This document shows, piece after piece, positions 23,399-34,038 of a stretch of DNA of 34,038 nucleotides. Position 1 is the stretch's first letter. Each line of letters starts with the position of its first letter. The notes beneath the pieces are model-generated. The model had not been told where the DNA came from. It saw only the letters and a program-made list of their open reading frames with translations, and searched no databases. The translations under genes were made by a program, and so were the position numbers. The stretch is from Granulicella sp. (GTDB lineage Bacteria > Acidobacteriota > Terriglobia > Terriglobales > Acidobacteriaceae): NCBI GenBank assembly GCA_027335345.1, contig DAHWOF010000099.1, positions 1-34,038 of the forward strand, in the 5' to 3' direction.

Positions 23399-23931
23399 TG
23401 CAAAAATCCGCCCTCCCCGAGCCTTGGCTGCGTGGCACCCACAACGACATCGATCCCATCCGTCGCGGCATCCTCCATGCCTTGGATCTCTGCGGCGAAG
23501 ATGCCTCCCACTGGTGCAAGACTTTGCGCGACGACCAGCTCCTTGATCGTCCCGCGGGTCTTCCGCCCATCGTCTTTCATCTGCGCCACATCGTCCGCTC
23601 GCTGGACCGCCTGCTCACGTACGCGGAAGGCAAACAGCTCAGCGCGGCTCAACTGGATGCTCTCAAGAGCGAACTCGATACGAGGGGTCTGCACCCCAGC
23701 TCCATCTCCGAGGTCTTCGACGAGTTTCGCACCGGGCTGAGGAGAGCGGCCGACCGCATCCGCTCCATCTCTCCGGATCGCTTCCATGAATCGGTTCACA
23801 TCGGGAAGAAGCAATTGCCTGCTACGGTTGGCGGTCTTCTGGTCCACTGCGCAGACCACAGTCAGCGGCACATCGGCCAACTCATCACCACGGTCAAGGT
23901 TCTGCAGTTTACGGTGCCAGACAGAGAATAG
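23398..23931 (+). CDS. DinB-like four-helix protein
   Basis: The protein of about 177 residues looks like the DinB/YfiT-like family of four-helix metal-binding proteins. HLRHIVRSLDRLLTYAEG near residue 61 and HCADHSQRHIGQ near residue 150 supply the His residues that typically bind a divalent metal. Characterised relatives include thiol transferases (for example bacillithiol- and mycothiol-dependent enzymes) and DNA-damage-induced proteins of unknown role. The substrate cannot be read here. GAGGT six bases before the ATG is a good ribosome site. The 3' side has a strong hairpin shared with the convergent nitroreductase gene. Confidence 0.78.
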   Translation: MQKSALPEPWLRGTHNDIDPIRRGILHALDLCGEDASHWCKTLRDDQLLDRPAGLPPIVFHLRHIVRSLDRLLTYAEGKQLSAAQLDALKSELDTRGLHPSSISEVFDEFRTGLRRAADRIRSISPDRFHESVHIGKKQLPATVGGLLVHCADHSQRHIGQLITTVKVLQFTVPDRE

Positions 23932-23941
23932 AGGCGGAAGA

Positions 23942-23977
23942 GCATGCAGGTTGGAGCGACCGCTCCAATCTGCATGC
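23942..23977. terminator. 16-bp hairpin between the DinB-like and nitroreductase genes
   Basis: GCATGCAG-G-TTGGAGC (23942-23957) pairs with GCTCCAA-T-CTGCATGC (23962-23977) over 16 positions, with one G-U pair, around GACC. It begins 10 nt after the DinB-like stop codon and sits between convergent genes. There is no T-tract on the plus side and only a mixed pyrimidine run on the minus side. A bidirectional terminator is the best guess; a palindromic repeat element is the alternative. Confidence 0.6.
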
Positions 23978-24076
23978 CCCATGGAGAGACTTCTCCTCGT
24001 CTCTTGAAGCAGCCTGGAGTGCCGAGGCAGGCTCCTGGTGCGCTTGCTGCAAAGCCGCTCTACAGGGGAGTTTGCT

Positions 24077-24682
24077 TCAAACCTCTGCCGGCCGCTCCCA
24101 CTCGGTGAACACAAACTCCCGCAGCGGCTTGCGTGTTCTCGCCGCCTTCTCCATCTCGCGGTAGATCATGGGCAGCGCATCCGGATCGCCCGGATATCCC
24201 AGCGCCCAGGCGGCGCCGACCTCGAACTCCTCGGGGATTGCAAAGTTTTTGCGCGCTCTTTCTTTGTCCACGCCGCCCATGCCGTGCGTTTGCAACCCTA
24301 GCGCCGTTGCTTGCAGGCTCATGTTCGCCGATGCGGCTCCGGTATCGTGCAGGCAGAGCGGGTTGGGATAACCGTTGGCGGAGAAGACCGTCTTGCTTGC
24401 CGACAGGATCAGCACCGGCGCGGTCTTGGCCCACACCTGGTTGAACTCTACCAGGGCATCCAGGATCTTCTCGTAGGTCGTCTCGCCCCTTCGGCCCACC
24501 AGAAATCGCCAGGGCTGCTCGTTGTAGCTCGATGCGGCCCAACCGGCGGCGGTAAAGATCTTGGTCAGATCGGCGTCCGTGACGGGCTGATCGGAAAAGG
24601 ACCGCGGACTCCAGCGCCGGCGGATCACTTCGAGGACTCCATCGTCCACCTGCGCAGACTTCACATCTTCATCGATCGTCAT
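24077..24682 (-). CDS. Nitroreductase-family flavoprotein
   Basis: The 201-residue protein fits the FMN-dependent nitroreductase family. RRRWSPRSFSDQPV is the usual N-terminal FMN-binding region, AAGWAASSYNEQPWRF is the second FMN motif, and GMGGVDKERARKNFAIP lies near the C-terminus. Such enzymes reduce nitro compounds, quinones or flavins using NAD(P)H; the physiological substrate is unknown. GGAGAGAAC before the ATG is a good ribosome site. The ribA gene ends 106 nt upstream on the same strand and makes a flavin precursor. That link is suggestive only. Confidence 0.88.
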   Translation of the reverse strand: MTIDEDVKSAQVDDGVLEVIRRRWSPRSFSDQPVTDADLTKIFTAAGWAASSYNEQPWRFLVGRRGETTYEKILDALVEFNQVWAKTAPVLILSASKTVFSANGYPNPLCLHDTGAASANMSLQATALGLQTHGMGGVDKERARKNFAIPEEFEVGAAWALGYPGDPDALPMIYREMEKAARTRKPLREFVFTEWERPAEV

Positions 24683-24788
24683 GTTCTCTCCTGCCTTTGG
24701 ATTGGACGCGCCACATGCGCCATGGTTGCGTGGTGACGTCCTTTCTAGACCTCTGGCTGCGCATCGGGAGGCATTTGGCAGCCTTCGA

Positions 24789-25406
24789 TTATCCGATCAG
24801 GTGCCCCATCTTGTTGCGCTTGGTCTCCAGGTAGCGCTTGAAGGTTGGCTCCGCAGGAATAATGGCGGGAACTCGTTCCACCACTTGAACTCCAGCATCC
24901 TTCAGCGCTTGTACCTTCTCCGGATTGTTGGTAATCAGCCGAACCGCGGGGATGTGCAGGGCTTTGAGAACCTCAGCCGGCAGTTCAAACTCGCGGTAGT
25001 CGGCGCGAAAGCCCAGCTTCAAGTTGGCCTCGATCGTGTCCAGTCCCTTGTCCTGCAACTCGTAGGCGCGCAACTTGGCCATCAGCCCAATGCCGCGGCC
25101 TTCCTGCTCCTCATACAGCAGCACTCCCGCACCCTCCTTGGCGATCAGTCCCAACGCCATATGGAGCTGATCGTGACAGTCGCAGCGCAGGGAGTGAAAG
25201 ACGTCGCCGGTCAGACACTGGGAGTGGATTCTCACCAGTGGAGGCGCAGCCGAGAGATCCCCCATCGTTAATGCCACCAGACCATCCACATGCTTGAGAG
25301 AAGCGCTGCCGGGCTCGGCCACGCCTTCAAACCCCAGAATGCGAAAGTGTCCCCATCGGGTGGGGAAGTCGGCGCTGGCAACTCTGCGTACCTTGCTATA
25401 CGGCAT
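24789..25406 (-). CDS. ribA: GTP cyclohydrolase II
   Basis: RibA opens GTP to 2,5-diamino-6-ribosylamino-pyrimidinone phosphate, the first step of riboflavin synthesis. The 205-residue length matches the stand-alone enzyme, and no RibB domain is fused. The zinc ligands are C64, C75 and C77 in HSQCLTGDVFHSLRCDCHDQ, and EEQEGRGIGL follows. RLITNNPEKV is a conserved late motif. The start ATG aligns with the usual N-terminus. It lies only 5 nt from a perfect TATAAT, with no room for a ribosome site, so the message is probably leaderless. I see no FMN riboswitch upstream. It is divergent from the LytS-type kinase. Confidence 0.96.
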   Translation of the reverse strand: MPYSKVRRVASADFPTRWGHFRILGFEGVAEPGSASLKHVDGLVALTMGDLSAAPPLVRIHSQCLTGDVFHSLRCDCHDQLHMALGLIAKEGAGVLLYEEQEGRGIGLMAKLRAYELQDKGLDTIEANLKLGFRADYREFELPAEVLKALHIPAVRLITNNPEKVQALKDAGVQVVERVPAIIPAEPTFKRYLETKRNKMGHLIG

Positions 25407-25417
25407 ATACCATTATA
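25407..25417 (-). promoter_or_regulatory. Perfect TATAAT 5 nt before the ribA start codon
   Basis: On the minus strand TATAAT occupies 25417-25412, then GGTAT, then the ATG at 25406. The usual distance from a -10 box to +1 is about six bases, so transcription should begin at the start codon. No alternative Met lies before residue 48, and the -35 region is weak. Confidence 0.6.
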
Positions 25418-25496
25418 GATTCCCGAAATTTGCTCTGGATGCATAGCATCGGGCTCCTCCGCAAGCCGCCTTCAGCCGGGAGCCGGCTTCGGCGAG

Positions 25497-25509
25497 TAGA
25501 GTTAAGGAT
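25497..25509 (+). promoter_or_regulatory. Leaderless-type -10 site before the LytS-type kinase
   Basis: TAGAGT (25497-25502) is followed by seven bases and the GTG at 25510. An AAGGA also lies there but ends only one base before the GTG, too close for normal pairing. The site faces the ribA hexamer across the 103-nt divergent region. Confidence 0.35.
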
Positions 25510-28363
<2,854 letters not shown>

Positions 28364-28382
28364 TCCACGCTGGAACAGGCGC

Positions 28383-28428
28383 GCCACAAGGTGGCCTCGC
28401 GTGGTTCTTCCCATGGAAAGAGCCACGC
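28383..28428 (+). terminator. Two hairpins between eno and gpmI
   Basis: GCCAC (28383-28387) pairs with GTGGC (28391-28395), and directly after it GCGTGGTTCTT (28399-28409) pairs with AAGAGCCACGC (28418-28428) over 11 positions with one G-U pair. The second is stable, but no T-tract follows. It may attenuate read-through or stabilise the eno message end rather than fully terminate. Confidence 0.5.
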
Positions 28429-28523
28429 TTCACGGCGTCTGACAGCGCTTCACAAGGTCCTGCACCCCTCCCTGTGCGATCTTTCCCACTCTTCCCTCAA
28501 CCAAGCCAAGGAGGCTGGCCTTT

Positions 28524-30152
28524 ATGAGAACAACGCCACCGGTGATCCTCACTATTCTCGACGGCTGGGGTCACCGCGCCGAAACCCGCGGCAACGCCAT
28601 CGCTCTGGCGCGCAAGCCAAACTATGACAAGTTGCTGCGCGAGTACCCCAACACGCTGATCCAGGCCAGCGACCATTACGTCGGTCTTCCTGACGGGCAG
28701 ATGGGCAACAGCGAGGTTGGCCATCTCAACATTGGCGCCGGCCGGATCGTGCGCATGGACATCACGCGCATCGATATGGCCATCGACTCAGGCGAGTTCT
28801 TCTCTGACCCGACGCTGCTGGGGGCGATCAAGGTCGCTGAGCAGGGCCATGCTTTGCACCTCATCGGGCTGGTTTCCGACGGCGGCGTCCACTCCCAACA
28901 GCGTCACCTGAATGCGCTTCTGCGCCTGGCCGCGCAGCACAATCTCAAGCGAGTGTATGTTCATGCCTTTCTTGACGGCCGCGATACGCTGCCCACCAGT
29001 GGCGCCGGTTACCTCCAGGAACTGGAGCAGAAGTTCACCGAGTATGGCGTCGGCCAACTGGCCAGCGTCAGTGGCCGCTACTACGCCATGGACCGCGACT
29101 TCCGCTGGGAGAAGATTGCCAAGGCTTTTCGCGCCACGGTTACGGGTGATCCGGCCGGCGGCAAGTACCGCGACCCTGTCAGCCGCGTCAAAGAGAGCTA
29201 CAACAACGGAGTCACCGATGAGTTCGTCGAACCGTTCGTCTGTGTCGACTCCAACGAGCATCCCATCGGCCTGATCGCAGATGGCGATGCGGTGATCTGT
29301 TTCAACTTTCGCGCCGATCGCGCCCGCCAGATCACCCGGGCCCTCACTCGCCGCAGCGGACTCACCGCGGACGCCGGCCTTGGTCTTCCCCGGGCTGCGG
29401 AGCTCAACGAAGAGATTCCGTTGCACAGCGTCCCTGCCAACCTGCACTACGTCATGATGACGCAGTATGATCCCAAGTTCACCCTGCCCATGGTGATTCC
29501 ACCTGAGAGCATGGACAACATCCTGGCCAATGTGATGGCCACGGCTAATCTGCGCAATCTGCGCGTTGCGGAGACGGAGAAGTACGCCCATGTCACGTAC
29601 TTCTTCAACGGTGGCGTTGAAAAGCCCTTTCCCGGAGAAGACCGGGAGCTGATTCCTTCGAAAAAGGTCGCCACCTATGACCTGGCTCCAGAGATGTCAG
29701 CCGAAGGCATCGCCGACGTGGTGGTCAAATCGATCAACGACACGGCCTTCGACGTGATCATCGTGAACTTCGCCAATGCGGACATGGTGGGTCACTCAGG
29801 CAAGATCGAGCCCACGGTCAAGGCGGTGGAGGCCATAGACGTCCAACTCGGGCGGATCTACAAGGCCATTCAGCATCACAACGCCAACTGGATCATCTCC
29901 GCTGATCATGGCAACGCCGAACTACTGATCGACCCGGTCACGGGTGGCCCGCACACCGCCCATACCACCAACCCCGTTCCCTTCATCCTGGTCACCGACC
30001 AGGGCAAGAACTTTGGCCTTCGCTCGGGCGGCTCGCTGCGCGATATCTCACCCACCATCCTTGGTCTGCTGAAGCTGGGTTTGCCCCGGCAGATGACTGG
30101 AGGCGATCTGCGTGTTCCTTTGGCGGAGACCGCCGAGGCAGCGAAGGCATAG
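28524..30152 (+). CDS. gpmI: 2,3-bisphosphoglycerate-independent phosphoglycerate mutase
   Basis: GpmI interconverts 3- and 2-phosphoglycerate using two manganese ions and a phosphoserine. The 542-residue protein has ILDGWGHR (11-18), catalytic S63 in [37 protein letters not shown] and ADHGNAE. It belongs to the alkaline-phosphatase superfamily and needs no cofactor bisphosphoglycerate. AAGGAGG lies 9 nt before the ATG, the strongest ribosome site in the window. The gene follows eno on the same strand. Its 3' side has two hairpins before the convergent DUF218 gene. Confidence 0.98.
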   Translation: MRTTPPVILTILDGWGHRAETRGNAIALARKPNYDKLLREYPNTLIQASDHYVGLPDGQMGNSEVGHLNIGAGRIVRMDITRIDMAIDSGEFFSDPTLLGAIKVAEQGHALHLIGLVSDGGVHSQQRHLNALLRLAAQHNLKRVYVHAFLDGRDTLPTSGAGYLQELEQKFTEYGVGQLASVSGRYYAMDRDFRWEKIAKAFRATVTGDPAGGKYRDPVSRVKESYNNGVTDEFVEPFVCVDSNEHPIGLIADGDAVICFNFRADRARQITRALTRRSGLTADAGLGLPRAAELNEEIPLHSVPANLHYVMMTQYDPKFTLPMVIPPESMDNILANVMATANLRNLRVAETEKYAHVTYFFNGGVEKPFPGEDRELIPSKKVATYDLAPEMSAEGIADVVVKSINDTAFDVIIVNFANADMVGHSGKIEPTVKAVEAIDVQLGRIYKAIQHHNANWIISADHGNAELLIDPVTGGPHTAHTTNPVPFILVTDQGKNFGLRSGGSLRDISPTILGLLKLGLPRQMTGGDLRVPLAETAEAAKA

Positions 30153-30194
30153 AGCATTTCTGCTGTAGGTGTAGCTGGGGTCTCGACACCGATG

Positions 30195-30219
30195 GGCGTT
30201 TTCCACCAAAGAAGACGCC
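30195..30219. terminator. Hairpin downstream of gpmI
   Basis: GGCGTTTTC (30195-30203) pairs with GAAGACGCC (30211-30219) over nine positions with one G-U pair and a 7-nt loop. It lies 43 nt after the gpmI stop. No T-tract follows. Confidence 0.4.
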
Positions 30220-30266
30220 ACGGCACGTCCCTTCCAGGATACCCAGCAACAGGAGAAATACTTTAG

Positions 30267-30288
30267 CCCAGCAGGCTCACCTGCTGGG
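30267..30288. terminator. 9-bp hairpin between convergent gpmI and the DUF218 gene
   Basis: CCCAGCAGG (30267-30275) pairs perfectly with CCTGCTGGG (30280-30288) around CTCA. It sits between convergent genes and could terminate either transcript. On the minus strand it is followed by an A/T-rich stretch (TAAAGTATTT). Confidence 0.5.
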
Positions 30289-30352
30289 GAGGCCAACGGG
30301 GGGAACGCCCATGGAGCTTCTGGTGTTGGGTTACGTCTGCGCTGAAGAGGCG

Positions 30353-31027
30353 CTATCCTGCAGGGTTTTGCCTGTGCAGCCATAGGCGCAGTTGGCTCAC
30401 GTTCAGGTCCAGCCGCTCGAACGTGTAGCTCAGCATCTCGTGGGCAATCCGTTTGGCTGCATCCACTTTGTCGATATGCCCCAACGGTTCGCGTGGACAG
30501 GTGTAGACGCTCAATCCTGCCCGCTTGCACAGTAGTGCGATTCGAAACAGGTGCGTCCCATCGCTGACGACGATGAGGTGGCGAAGATGACGCTCGGCTG
30601 CAATCCTAGCCAGGCTGGCTACCTGTTGCTCGGTATCGAAGGACTTCGTTTCGGCGATGATCTGGCCGTACGGCACGCCGTTGGCCAGCAGATAGTCGCG
30701 TCCCACGCCGCCCTCCGTCTCTCCGGAATCCTTCTCGAAACCGCCCCCCAGCGTGATGACCAGCGGCGCCATCCCTTCGTCGAAGAGGGAGACCGCTTTG
30801 TCCAGCCGGGCGCGCAACACTGGGGAAGGTCTTCCCACGTACTCCGCTGCGCCAAACACGGCAATGGCGTCCGCAGGCCGTGCGTTATCCCGTTCAGCGG
30901 TCGCGAGGATCTGGCGATACACCCAAGTGAACCATCCCGTGGCGGCCAGCAGCAGGGCAAGCACCGCCCAGCGCAGCCAGTGGATTTCTCCCGCTCTGCG
31001 CCGCATAGGACGTATGCCAACTGCCAT
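30353..31027 (-). CDS. DUF218 (ElyC/SanA/YdcF-type) membrane protein
   Basis: From the ATG at 31027 the product is 224 residues, with one membrane segment (about WLRWAVLALLLAATGWFTW) followed by a DUF218 domain. ADAIAVFGAAEYVGRPSPVL, ITLGGGF, ETKSFDTEQQVASLARIA and VVSDGTHLFRIALLCKRAGL are typical. ElyC and SanA relatives affect envelope integrity and lipid-carrier use, but the chemistry is not established. The first catalytic-site block and its acidic residues appear intact. A TTG at 31087 and an ATG at 31006 are alternative starts; I prefer 31027 for the GGAAGAG-like site upstream. The gene converges with gpmI. Confidence 0.75.
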   Translation of the reverse strand: MAVGIRPMRRRAGEIHWLRWAVLALLLAATGWFTWVYRQILATAERDNARPADAIAVFGAAEYVGRPSPVLRARLDKAVSLFDEGMAPLVITLGGGFEKDSGETEGGVGRDYLLANGVPYGQIIAETKSFDTEQQVASLARIAAERHLRHLIVVSDGTHLFRIALLCKRAGLSVYTCPREPLGHIDKVDAAKRIAHEMLSYTFERLDLNVSQLRLWLHRQNPAG

Positions 31028-31171
31028 GTCCACTCTTCCCTGGTTCCCCGGTTTGGCTGCTACGGTATCCATGAGTTGCGCAACCAATCTTCAGTATGCC
31101 GCGATCGGTTGTGTGGAATCCAGTTTCCCGGGCAGAGCTTGCGCCCACCTCACAACCATTTTGGTCTAGCG

Positions 31172-31804
31172 TTAATGCTGCAGGGCGAGGGCCACCTCAT
31201 AGGTTGGAATGGCGCCTTCGCGCAGGATCGTCCAGGAGTTTCCGCCCCCGCTCAGATCCACGATGGTGGTAGCCACCGCCCTTGCGGTCGGCCCGCCATC
31301 CACAATGATGGGAATCTTGTCGCCAAACTGCTCTCGTACACAGGCGGCGTAGGTGCACTCGGCGCGACCGCTCAGATTCGCCGAGGTCGCCGTGATGGGC
31401 AGGCCCAGAGATTGGACCACGTTCCTGCAGATCTGCGCTTCCGGAACCCGCAGGGCCACATTGCCCGTATTCGCCGTGACGCGCAATGGCAGTTTGCTGC
31501 CCGCCTTCACCACAATCGTCAGCGGCCCGGGCCAGAACCTCTCTGCCAGCCTGTCGAAGGTCGTATCGATCTCTCGCGCCAGTTCATAGGCCTGGGCCAC
31601 GTCCGAGAGCAACAAGGAGAGAGGCTTGTGCTTGGCCCGCGTCTTCAGCTCATAGATGCGCTCGACGGCGCGCAGATTCACCGGGTCGACCGCCAATCCG
31701 TAAAATGTGTCTGTAGGCAAAGCCACCACATCGCCGCGCTGCAGTGAAGCAACAACCTGGGAGACCAGGCGTGGTTCCGGTTCGTCTGGATGAATGCGGA
31801 GCAT
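31172..31804 (-). CDS. tsaC: L-threonylcarbamoyladenylate synthase (Sua5/YrdC/TsaC family)
   Basis: The enzyme makes threonylcarbamoyl-AMP from threonine, bicarbonate and ATP for the t6A37 modification of tRNAs that read ANN codons. The 210-residue YrdC domain has VVALPTDTFYGL, KTRAKHKPLSLLLSD, FWPGPLTIVV, ALRVP and TSANLSG, and ends in ILREGAIPT. The C-terminal Sua5 domain is absent, so the short TsaC form is expected. I start at 31804; the open frame extends to 32089 but the extra 95 residues are antisense to the methyltransferase gene. Its partners TsaB, TsaD and TsaE are not in the window. Confidence 0.9.
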   Translation of the reverse strand: MLRIHPDEPEPRLVSQVVASLQRGDVVALPTDTFYGLAVDPVNLRAVERIYELKTRAKHKPLSLLLSDVAQAYELAREIDTTFDRLAERFWPGPLTIVVKAGSKLPLRVTANTGNVALRVPEAQICRNVVQSLGLPITATSANLSGRAECTYAACVREQFGDKIPIIVDGGPTARAVATTIVDLSGGGNSWTILREGAIPTYEVALALQH

Positions 31805-31972
31805 CTCGGCCTTCAAGATAATCTTCCCCAGCAATGACTTTATCCCATATGCCTCCTGCAAAGCGAAGTCTCTGTTTGCACAGTGTTCCTCCAAACAGCG
31901 CTTACACTGGATCTCGGCGATATCCGAACAGCCAGAGAGTGTAGGGGCTTGATTTCGAATCCATCTGTTGCC

Positions 31973-32791
31973 ATGCCCGAACCTTTGCTCATCACCAGCA
32001 AGTCCAACGCCCGCGTCAAAGCCCTCCGCTCCTCGTTCAGCGGAAAGGCTGCGGAGACGGGAGATCGGCTCGGCCTGGAAGGAGAGCATCTCATCGTGGA
32101 GGCGATTCGCTCTGGCCTGGCGATCGAAGCTCTCTTTGTGCGCGAAGGCAGCCAGAGTTTGCTCGATCGCCCGGCGCTGGGCGCAGCTTCGGCGTGCGAC
32201 TGTTTCACGCTCAGCCGCGAGGTGTTCGCCAGCGCAGTCGAGACCACTTCGCCCCAGGGCGTCGCCGCCACTGTACGCATCCCCTTGCTGCCGCTCACCC
32301 AGTTAGCGCCGGAGTCAGTCGTTCTGGTCCTGGAAGCCCTTCAGGACCCCGGCAACCTGGGCACGCTGCTGCGCAGCGCCGAGGCCTTTGGAGTCCAACA
32401 GGTCTACGTTACTCCTGAGAGCGTCAATCACTGGAACCCCAAGGTCGTCCGTGCTTCAGCCGGCTCTGTATTCCGTGTTCCCGTGGCCCGCGCTTCGCTG
32501 GCGCAGATCGCCGAACAGTTGCAAGAGCAGGGAAGCCGCCTCTATGCCGCCGTGGCCAATCCGCTCGGCGCGGCCTCCCTGCTGGATACCGTCTTTGCCC
32601 CGCGAACAGCTCTCTTGATCGGCAATGAGGGATCCGGCCTCTCCGCCCAGGCGCTCCGGCTGGCGCATCATAGAGTATGCATTCCCGTCGCGGTCGAGTC
32701 TCTCAATGCCGCGGTGGCTGGTTCCACGCTGCTGTATGAGGCCATGCGCCAGCGCGCCCACGCTTCCAGCCCTCCACACAGAACTCCATGA
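31973..32791 (+). CDS. SpoU/TrmH-family RNA 2'-O-methyltransferase
   Basis: The protein has an N-terminal RNA-recognition part (ITSKSNARVKALRSS to about residue 90) and a SPOUT methyltransferase domain. The three SpoU motifs are present: DPGNLGTLLRSAEAFG, IGNEGSGLS and SLNAAVAGSTLLYEAMRQR. These proteins form a trefoil knot that binds S-adenosylmethionine and methylate ribose in rRNA or tRNA. The exact nucleotide is not readable from sequence. I start at the ATG at 31973 (272 residues), where homology begins; a TTG at 31949 after GGGG is an alternative. The stop overlaps the next gene as ATGA (32788-32791), so the two genes are co-translated from one message. Confidence 0.88.
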   Translation: MPEPLLITSKSNARVKALRSSFSGKAAETGDRLGLEGEHLIVEAIRSGLAIEALFVREGSQSLLDRPALGAASACDCFTLSREVFASAVETTSPQGVAATVRIPLLPLTQLAPESVVLVLEALQDPGNLGTLLRSAEAFGVQQVYVTPESVNHWNPKVVRASAGSVFRVPVARASLAQIAEQLQEQGSRLYAAVANPLGAASLLDTVFAPRTALLIGNEGSGLSAQALRLAHHRVCIPVAVESLNAAVAGSTLLYEAMRQRAHASSPPHRTP

Positions 32792-34038
32792 GCCTCTTCA
32801 CCCCCAACCCGGATTCAACCCGCTCCGCGGCGCAGCTCATCCCGCTGGCTGAACGCATGCGGCCACGGTCGCTGGAAGAGTTCTTCGGCCAGTCGCATCT
32901 GCTGGCTCCGGGAAGGCCGCTGCGCTTGCAGATCGAGTCCGATGACGCCTCTTCGCTGATCTTCTGGGGTCCGCCGGGGTCGGGCAAGACCTCGCTGGCC
33001 AAGATCATCGCTCTTCGCACGTCCGCTACCTTCATCGAGTTCTCCGCAGTTCTGTCCGGCATCAAGGAGATCAAGCAGGTGATGGCGGATGCGGAGAAGG
33101 CCGCCTCGTTCGGATCCCGCACCATTCTTTTCATCGACGAGATTCATCGCTTCAACAAAGCTCAGCAGGATGCCTTTCTCCCCTACGTGGAGCGCGGCAG
33201 TATTCGCCTGATCGGCGCTACGACTGAGAATCCCAGCTTCGAGATCAACGCGGCCCTGCTCTCCCGCTGCCGTGTCTACACCCTGCGCGCCTTGGAGCAG
33301 CCCGAAATCCTTGCCCTGTTGCAGCGCGCTATAGCGGAGGGCAGCGGCAAATCTCCGCAAGACACGCGGGGGCTGGGCAACCTTCCCCTCAGCGCAGAGA
33401 CGCAAGCTCTGGAGGCCATCGCCAGCTACTCCAGCGGCGACGCGCGCTATGCCCTCAACGCCCTGGAGGTCGCCGCCAGGCTGGTCCAGGAACGGGGTGA
33501 GACGATCCTCACTCTGGACATCGCATCCGATGCTCTTCAGCAGCGCGTTCTGCTGTATGACAAGAAGGGCGAACAGCACTACGACATCATCTCCGCGCTG
33601 CACAAATCGGTTCGCAACTCCGATGCCGATGCCGCGCTCTACTGGCTGGGCCGCATGCTGGCCGCCGGCGAAGACGCTATGTACATCGCTCGTCGCATCG
33701 TTCGCATGGCGGTGGAAGACGTCGGCCTGGCGGCGCCCGAGGCGCTCAACCTCTGCCTGTCAGCCCGCGACGCCATGCACTTTCTCGGCTCTCCGGAGGG
33801 CGAACTGGCGCTCGCCCAGGCCGTTGTCTATCTGGCGCTCGCTCCCAAATCCAACGCTGTTTATAAGGCATATGGCGAGGTTCGCGCCGAGATTGAAGCG
33901 AGCCCTGCCGAACCCGTGCCTCTGCACCTGCGCAACGCTCCCACCCGGTTGATGAAGCAGTTGGAATACGGCAAAGGCTACCAGTACGCGCACGACGTCG
34001 AAGGCAAGGTTGCTGCGATGGCGTGCTTGCCGGGGAGC
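32788..34038 (+). CDS. rarA: Replication-associated recombination protein RarA/MgsA (partial at the right edge)
   Basis: The first 417 codons are present and the frame is open at base 34038; the last few residues are missing. It is a clamp-loader-like AAA+ ATPase with Walker A GPPGSGKTS at about 61-69, Walker B ILFIDEIHRFNKAQQDAF, sensor-1 region GATTENPSFE and the arginine in SRCRVY. The C-terminal part shows AAPEALNLC and NAPTRLMKQLEYGKGYQYAH, typical of the tetramerisation end. The family acts at stalled replication forks with RecA and SSB. The ATG overlaps the methyltransferase stop as ATGA. Confidence 0.95.
   Translation, partial: MSLFTPNPDSTRSAAQLIPLAERMRPRSLEEFFGQSHLLAPGRPLRLQIESDDASSLIFWGPPGSGKTSLAKIIALRTSATFIEFSAVLSGIKEIKQVMADAEKAASFGSRTILFIDEIHRFNKAQQDAFLPYVERGSIRLIGATTENPSFEINAALLSRCRVYTLRALEQPEILALLQRAIAEGSGKSPQDTRGLGNLPLSAETQALEAIASYSSGDARYALNALEVAARLVQERGETILTLDIASDALQQRVLLYDKKGEQHYDIISALHKSVRNSDADAALYWLGRMLAAGEDAMYIARRIVRMAVEDVGLAAPEALNLCLSARDAMHFLGSPEGELALAQAVVYLALAPKSNAVYKAYGEVRAEIEASPAEPVPLHLRNAPTRLMKQLEYGKGYQYAHDVEGKVAAMACLPGS

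Noticed and set aside
30551-31747. 398-codon plus-strand frame
   Set aside because: Spans the antisense of two real genes (DUF218 protein and tsaC) and the gap between them.
31954-31962. TTCGAATCC, like the T-loop of a tRNA
   Set aside because: The flanks cannot form the T-stem or an acceptor stem, so it is not a tRNA.
31805-32089. 95-residue N-terminal extension of TsaC
   Set aside because: It is antisense to the methyltransferase gene, and the YrdC domain begins just after the ATG at 31804.

Overview
The window reads as chromosomal DNA of a GC-rich Gram-negative bacterium, most likely an acidobacterium (class Terriglobia). This is inference: it rests on codon use, on outer-membrane and peptidoglycan genes, on a PDZ-containing multi-domain histidine kinase, and on remembered family resemblance, not on any search. 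I see no rRNA, tRNA, CRISPR array, transposase, integrase or phage gene. The content is mostly core metabolism and envelope biology. I found no multi-gene system that I would call a new defence or mobile system.

Layout. 1-4748: an NtrC-type two-component operon on the minus strand (a 1000-residue PDZ/membrane/GAF/PAS kinase overlapping a sigma-54 activator by 8 nt). 4749-5478: a gene-free stretch with a strong hairpin, an inverted repeat and a promoter. 5479-9068: two alpha/beta hydrolases whose 3' ends overlap tail to tail by 250 nt, an M20 metallopeptidase and a PlsC-like acyltransferase. 9089-15556, all minus: SPOR protein, outer-membrane barrel, NfeD-like membrane protein, TPR lipoprotein/secreted protein, MurA and MurQ, an envelope and peptidoglycan block. 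15824-17696, plus: a class A beta-lactamase-like protein without a visible deacylation Glu, and signal peptidase I.

17854-30152 holds every enzyme from triose phosphates to phosphoenolpyruvate: TpiA, Pgk and GapA on the minus strand, Eno and GpmI on the plus strand. They are not one operon. A RidA protein, a P-loop kinase, a DinB-like protein, a nitroreductase, RibA and an orphan LytS-type kinase lie between them. 30353-34038: an ElyC/SanA-like DUF218 protein, the tRNA threonylcarbamoyladenosine enzyme TsaC/Sua5, a SpoU-family RNA methyltransferase, and RarA/MgsA, which overlaps the methyltransferase by ATGA and runs off the right edge.

The most interesting signal is regulatory. Seven genes lack a properly spaced Shine-Dalgarno sequence and instead carry a TANNNT -10-like hexamer (TACACT, TATAAT, TATTCT, TATCCT or TAGAGT) 5-7 nt before the start codon, the signature of leaderless transcripts. 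Two divergent gene pairs carry it on both sides. Other genes in the window keep ordinary Shine-Dalgarno sites, so the genome seems to use both initiation modes.
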